Part shown: piece by piece, positions 60,721 to 64,000 of the stretch
Layout of the letters: the number at the start of each line of letters is the position of its first letter
How positions within the stretch are numbered: the stretch's first letter is position 1
Origin: Noviherbaspirillum autotrophicum
Lineage (GTDB): Bacteria > Pseudomonadota > Gammaproteobacteria > Burkholderiales > Burkholderiaceae_D
Length of the DNA stretch: 64,000 nucleotides
NCBI RefSeq assembly: GCF_000818395.1
Contig: NZ_JWJG01000028.1
Location: 4,852,615 to 4,916,614, forward strand
Direction: 5' to 3'
Made by a program: the position numbers and the translations under genes
Notes under the pieces: generated by a model
Told to the model about the DNA's origin: nothing
Database searches by the model: none
What the model saw: only the letters and a program-made list of their open reading frames with translations

Positions 60721-61033
60721 CGTTCCGGGGATTCCTATAAATAAAGTGCGCACGCCCCTGCAACAGGCCTTGCATGCCGCCACCGAAATGACTATTAAAT
60801 TAACACGGTGGTATTAATTGAGAAAAATAGTCCGTTTCTCGCTGCGGCCATAGATGGGCGAACCATCCGGCCCAGCGCCGCTAATGGCCTAGCAATAGAT
60901 ACGCGGACCTTCGGCCTTGCAACATGTAACAGTTCATAACATACGCCAAACTTCGCCATTCGTTGCATGTCCAACAAGATCAGCAAGGCGATGCCGATGA
61001 GGTATCGCGCGTCATTTTCAGGAAGGACTTGCA
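60721..61033. other. Divergent intergenic region between the CDF and Crp/Fnr genes
   Basis: 313 bp, AT-richer around 60790-60835, where AATTAA and TTAATT face each other across CACGGTGGTA (an imperfect dyad). Promoters for the leftward CDF gene and rightward Crp-type gene should lie here. No RNA gene or small CDS is apparent. Confidence 0.5.
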
Positions 61034-61759
61034 ATGACTGCCATTGCACAATCGGATCGGGGATGCAAGAACACCCTGCTGGCGCGGCTGCCGGAAGAAG
61101 ACTATCAGGCGCTCGCGCCCCACCTGCAACTGGTGCCGACGCCGTTCAACACCGTCCTGTTCGAGCGCGACAAGCCGATCGAGTATGTGTACTTTCCCTG
61201 CAGCGGTGCCCATTCGGTGCTGGCGGTGATGCAGGACGGCGCCATGGTGGAGGTCGGCACGGTGGGCAACGAGGGATTGTCGACCGTCGAGATCCTGATC
61301 GGCGGCGACGTGGCGAGCGAGCGGGTCGTGTGCCAGGTCCCGGGCGAAAGCCTGCGCATGCCGGCGGCACGCTTCCGGGAAGCGGTGACCGGGGATACGG
61401 CGCTGCGCCGCATCGCGCACCGCTACCTGCAGGCCTACATCAGCCAGGTGTCGCAGTCGGTGGCCTGCAACCGGCTGCATTCGATCGAGGAGCGCTTCGC
61501 GCGCTGGGTGCTGATGAGCCATGACCGCGTTCCCGGCGACGAGCTGCAGCTGACGCAGGAATATCTCGCCTGCATGCTGGGCGTGCACCGGCCCAGCGTG
61601 AGCCTGGTGGCTCGGACCTTCCAGCAGGCCGGCATCATCAAGTACAGCCGAGGCATAATCACCATCCTCGACCGACCGGCGCTGGAAGAAGCCTGTTGCG
61701 AATGCTATTTCGTGGTGCGCAGACAGTTCGAGCGCATACTCGGCGTCTGGTCTTCCTGA
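61034..61759 (+). CDS. Crp/Fnr family regulator
   Basis: 241 residues: cyclic-nucleotide-binding-like beta-barrel (about 15-130; FERDKPIEYVYFPCSGAHSVLAVMQDG) and a C-terminal winged HTH (about 155-225) with LTQEYLACMLGVHRPSVSLVARTFQQAGIIKYSRGII split across the recognition helix. It has no N-terminal Cys cluster, so it is not an oxygen-sensing FNR. AAGGA precedes the ATG. Effector unknown. Confidence 0.92.
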   Translation: MTAIAQSDRGCKNTLLARLPEEDYQALAPHLQLVPTPFNTVLFERDKPIEYVYFPCSGAHSVLAVMQDGAMVEVGTVGNEGLSTVEILIGGDVASERVVCQVPGESLRMPAARFREAVTGDTALRRIAHRYLQAYISQVSQSVACNRLHSIEERFARWVLMSHDRVPGDELQLTQEYLACMLGVHRPSVSLVARTFQQAGIIKYSRGIITILDRPALEEACCECYFVVRRQFERILGVWSS

Positions 61760-61857
61760 TGCGGCGCCCCGCGTTGCTCCCGCGTATGTCAGGAATCGTA
61801 CAGAACAAGCTCTTCCCGAATGCGAGAATGCAGCGCATTTTCATCAGAGCCGATTCC

Positions 61858-62172
61858 ATGAACAACACGCCGAAAGACGGCCCGCTCTCGTCGCTGCCTT
61901 TCCTGGTCGGAGAGCCTTCCGGTCCGGGATGGCAGGAACCGGTGGATGTCGATGCGGGACGCTTGCTGGATCGCCTGCTTGTCAGGCTGCAGCTGGCGGA
62001 TGACGTCGCGCTGGCCCAACGGCTGCAGGTGACGCCGCCCATCATCAAGATGATCCGGGAAGAAAAACTGGCGGTCAGTCCGCTGGTCATGCTGCGCTGG
62101 GCGCACACCACGACAGGGATCGCGCTCGACGAATTGCGCGAGCTGGCGCAGGGACGGCAGGACGGCGCCTGA
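61858..62172 (+). CDS. Small HTH-like hypothetical protein
   Basis: 104 residues from ATG 61858. Residues about 35-95 (GRLLDRLLVRLQLADDVALAQRLQVTPPIIKMIREEKLAVSPLVMLRW in parts) look like a lambda-repressor-type HTH, and the tail TTTGIALDELRELAQG is a fifth helix. I recognise similar uncharacterised proteins in Oxalobacteraceae, with no function. It follows the Crp-type gene by about 100 bp on the same strand. Confidence 0.7.
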   Translation: MNNTPKDGPLSSLPFLVGEPSGPGWQEPVDVDAGRLLDRLLVRLQLADDVALAQRLQVTPPIIKMIREEKLAVSPLVMLRWAHTTTGIALDELRELAQGRQDGA

Positions 62173-62194
62173 GGCGCCGCCGGCTCAGCCTGGT

Positions 62195-62497
62195 TCAGCC
62201 CACGCCGGCCGCGGCCACGGTATCGCAAAACACGATGCGTGGCGGCGCGGCCAGCAAATGCTCGAACCGCTTCAACGCCTGCTGCACCGGCGTCGAGGCC
62301 AGGTGTTCGTTGCACGCCGCACGGTCCCGGTACAGCTCGTACAGCACGAAGGCGGTAGCGCTTTCCTGCTGCCGGTGCACCGCATACGCGAGATTGCCGG
62401 ACTCGCTGCGCGCGACCTCGACCAGTCCCTTCAATATATTTTCAACTTCGCGTGTCGCGGACGGCGCGGCATTTAGTTCTGCAAGCAGCAGGAACAT
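62195..62497 (-). CDS. Antibiotic biosynthesis monooxygenase (ABM) family protein
   Basis: 100 residues, one dimeric alpha-beta-barrel domain (FLLLAELNAAPSATREVENIL, SGNLAYAVHRQQESATAFVLYELYRDRAACNEHLAS in parts). AAGGAAAAG stands 7 nt before the ATG at 62497; the longer frame upstream is not coding for this protein. Likely an oxygenase for quinone-like or autoinducer-type compounds. Same strand as the AraC gene, 38 bp downstream of it. Confidence 0.88.
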   Translation of the reverse strand: MFLLLAELNAAPSATREVENILKGLVEVARSESGNLAYAVHRQQESATAFVLYELYRDRAACNEHLASTPVQQALKRFEHLLAAPPRIVFCDTVAAAGVG

Positions 62498-62535
62498 GGC
62501 TTTTCCTTTTCGTTGACAGGAGCAGCCATGTTCGC

Positions 62536-63378
62536 TCAGGCGCGCCACGGGGTATTGTAAAAATGCGTCCTGGTGCGGGCGTCGTCGAAATGGCGCTGCG
62601 GCGTCGACTGCGCCATTTCCCGGAAGTCGCGGATGAAATGCGCCTGATCGTAGTAGCCGTGCGCCAGCGCTGCATCGAGATAGTGGATGCCGGGGTTGAG
62701 CATCACTGATCGCACCGTCTTCTGGAAACGGGCGAGGCGCCGCACCTCGGCTGGCGTCTGGCCGGTCGCCAGCTTGAAGCGGCGCTCCAGCTGACGCCTG
62801 CCGATTTCCAGGTACGTGGCCAGGCGCTCGACCGACAAGGCGGTGCACTCGCGATAAATGCCGGCCACCGCCTGTTCGACCAAAGCGTCGCCCAGGCCGC
62901 CATCCAGGCGCGCCAGCAGGAAGGATTGAATCAGCCTGGCCTTGCCGGAAAACGTAGCCGCACCGGCGATGCGTTCGGTCAGCTCCCTGGCCGCGCGCCC
63001 CCACAGGTCGTCCACAGCACAAGCCTGGTCCATCAGCTCGGGCATCGGAATGCGCACAAACCGGGGCAGCATCCCGGCGCGAAAGCGCACGGCGACAAAG
63101 CCGACCTGGTCGGACGGCTGCAGCACGATCGGCGCGCGGCGCACGCACACCAGATGCGCCGGCGGCAGCAGGTCCATGCCGGCCTGCGCGCTGCTGCGGC
63201 AAAACGGCGTGCGATAGTGAAAATAAACCTCGGCTCCGGTGCCCGGCAACAGGGTCGGCAGCGCGATGCGATGCCCCTTGGCGCTTTCCCAGCCCCAGAT
63301 GCGGTCAATGTAGGGGCGCAAGACGGCATGCGGCAGGAGCTGGAATGCGTTCACGCCTGTTGTGCCGCCGCTCGTCAT
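62536..63378 (-). CDS. AraC family transcriptional regulator
   Basis: 280 residues. The N-terminal sensor domain carries PYIDRIWGWESAKG and GTGAEVYFHY; the C-terminal two HTH motifs are LSVERLATYLEIGRRQLERRFKLATGQTP (about 178) and IHYLDAALAHGYYDQAHFIRDFREMAQSTPQ (about 225) in parts. The gene precedes the ABM gene and follows the SMR gene on the same strand; it may regulate either or both. Confidence 0.9.
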   Translation of the reverse strand: MTSGGTTGVNAFQLLPHAVLRPYIDRIWGWESAKGHRIALPTLLPGTGAEVYFHYRTPFCRSSAQAGMDLLPPAHLVCVRRAPIVLQPSDQVGFVAVRFRAGMLPRFVRIPMPELMDQACAVDDLWGRAARELTERIAGAATFSGKARLIQSFLLARLDGGLGDALVEQAVAGIYRECTALSVERLATYLEIGRRQLERRFKLATGQTPAEVRRLARFQKTVRSVMLNPGIHYLDAALAHGYYDQAHFIRDFREMAQSTPQRHFDDARTRTHFYNTPWRA

Positions 63379-63397
63379 CGCTGCCTCCCGCCCGCCG

Positions 63398-63718
63398 TCA
63401 TTGCGGCGACGCCAGCTTGAGCCCGACGATGCCGGCGACGATCAGCGCCACGCTGATCAGGCGCGCGGCAGCGGCCGATTCGCCGAACAGGACGATGCCG
63501 AGAATAACGGTGCCCACTGCTCCCACGCCGACCCAAACCGCATAGGCCGTGCCGACCGGGAGCGACTTCATCGCAATGCCCAGGAGCCCGACGCTGGCGA
63601 GCATGGCAAGAACGGTTCCGATGCTCGGCCACAGGCGGGTAAAGCCCTCGGTGTATTTCAGGCCGATAGCCCAGACGACTTCGAGCAGGCCGGCCACAAT
63701 CAACAGGATCCAATGCAT
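63398..63718 (-). CDS. SMR family transporter (SugE/Gdx type)
   Basis: 106 residues, four transmembrane segments. N-terminal [30 protein letters not shown] with the essential Glu of TM1 (E13), then [21 protein letters not shown]. The [10 protein letters not shown] pattern fits the guanidinium-exporter (Gdx/SugE) branch rather than EmrE. The ATG at 63718 gives the standard N-terminus. No guanidine riboswitch could be recognised upstream. Confidence 0.9.
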   Translation of the reverse strand: MHWILLIVAGLLEVVWAIGLKYTEGFTRLWPSIGTVLAMLASVGLLGIAMKSLPVGTAYAVWVGVGAVGTVILGIVLFGESAAAARLISVALIVAGIVGLKLASPQ

Positions 63719-63857
63719 GACGATCTCAATCAGGATGACGTTCAACCCGTTCCCGCTCCGCGATCCCGGCATAGCGCTGCCAACAGGAATGGTGAAGCTT
63801 GCCATGATATCGGGTTGCCATCCGCCTTGCATGCCCCCGTCGCCGCTGCAGGAAGAA

Positions 63858-64000
63858 TCAGGGCCGGATCACGCTCTGGATGCCGGCCAGCAGCCAGGCC
63901 AGAAACGCAGCCCATGCGGCCAGCCGCAACCGGGCCGATTGCGCCTGCCGCAGGCGTTGCCGTGCGCGGACCTGCTGCAGGAACGCGCCATGATGGCTGG
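63858..64000 (-). CDS. C-terminal fragment of an unknown protein with one TM segment
   Basis: The last 46 residues of a leftward gene that continues beyond the right edge. A basic, Arg/Gln-rich helix ([18 protein letters not shown]) leads into one hydrophobic segment ([15 protein letters not shown]) and ends SVIRP. Too short to assign. Confidence 0.5.
   Translation of the reverse strand, partial: SHHGAFLQQVRARQRLRQAQSARLRLAAWAAFLAWLLAGIQSVIRP

Noticed and set aside
61034-61759. The Crp/Fnr-type gene as the oxygen sensor for the FNR boxes
   Set aside because: It has no N-terminal four-cysteine cluster (one Cys only at residue 11), so the Anr/FNR sensor must be elsewhere.
63719-63857. Guanidine riboswitch upstream of the SMR/SugE gene
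   Set aside because: No pair of hairpins with ACGR loops, nor a ykkC-I fold, could be drawn; only scattered ACGG tetramers are present.

Overview
This 64-kb window is a gene-dense, high-GC chromosomal segment. It looks like a betaproteobacterium of the Burkholderiales, most like an Oxalobacteraceae relative (Herbaspirillum/Noviherbaspirillum/Massilia type). That is an inference from gene content (polyhydroxyalkanoate phasin, prkA-yeaH-spoVR, PA2169-type and DUF4142 proteins, suf operon with SufU and SufT); no rRNA or tRNA is present to confirm it. I see no phage, insertion sequence or CRISPR array.

Layout. 1-6400: start of a periplasmic glucan gene, a membrane protein, a PhaF-like phasin, a glycine-hinged helical protein, and a two-gene neutral-lipid unit (fatty acyl-CoA reductase plus wax ester synthase/DGAT). 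6600-12300: O-methyltransferase, a response regulator-PAS-GGDEF-EAL protein, a bacteriohemerythrin behind a perfect Anr/FNR box, serine acetyltransferase, YfcE-type phosphoesterase. 12480-17160: two overlapping DJ-1/PfpI-fold genes (the second a GlxA-type AraC regulator), an FAD-dependent protein, two stress-type helical proteins. 17430-23000: the prkA-yeaH-spoVR operon, with an intergenic hairpin, structured 3' region and unusual 5' leader. 23000-32700: AsmA, SET-domain protein, AzlCD, EamA exporter, L,D-transpeptidase, YoaK-type protein, and a GGDEF-chemoreceptor pair behind another perfect Anr/FNR box. 32750-43820: mostly single metabolic, repair and envelope genes, including a phospholipase-D lipoprotein and a sorbosone-dehydrogenase-like lipoprotein. 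44037-47063: an EmrA/EmrB-type pump with a universal stress gene between its halves. 47091-53228: a seven-gene suf operon led by its Rrf2 regulator. 53400-54832: sdhC-sdhD-sdhB without sdhA, divergent from suf. 54829-64000: LysR, BI-1, TerC, MFS, XRE/MmyB, a cation diffusion facilitator with two N-terminal HMA-like repeats, Crp/Fnr, AraC, monooxygenase and SMR genes.

Themes. Several genes suit a bacterium moving between oxygen regimes: three Anr/FNR-type boxes lie upstream of the phasin/helical-protein pair, the hemerythrin and the c-di-GMP/chemoreceptor pair. The suf regulator promoter carries an Rrf2-type dyad over its -10 and faces an iron-sulfur enzyme operon. Carbon and stress storage (phasin, wax ester enzymes, PrkA/YeaH/SpoVR) is well represented. 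The least explained items are the prkA leader (a 14-bp inverted repeat enclosing three 15-bp repeats) and the sdh cluster without its flavoprotein gene.

Gene starts were chosen from ribosome-binding sites and family alignments by eye; several use GTG or TTG. No database search was run, so family names rest on recognised motifs.
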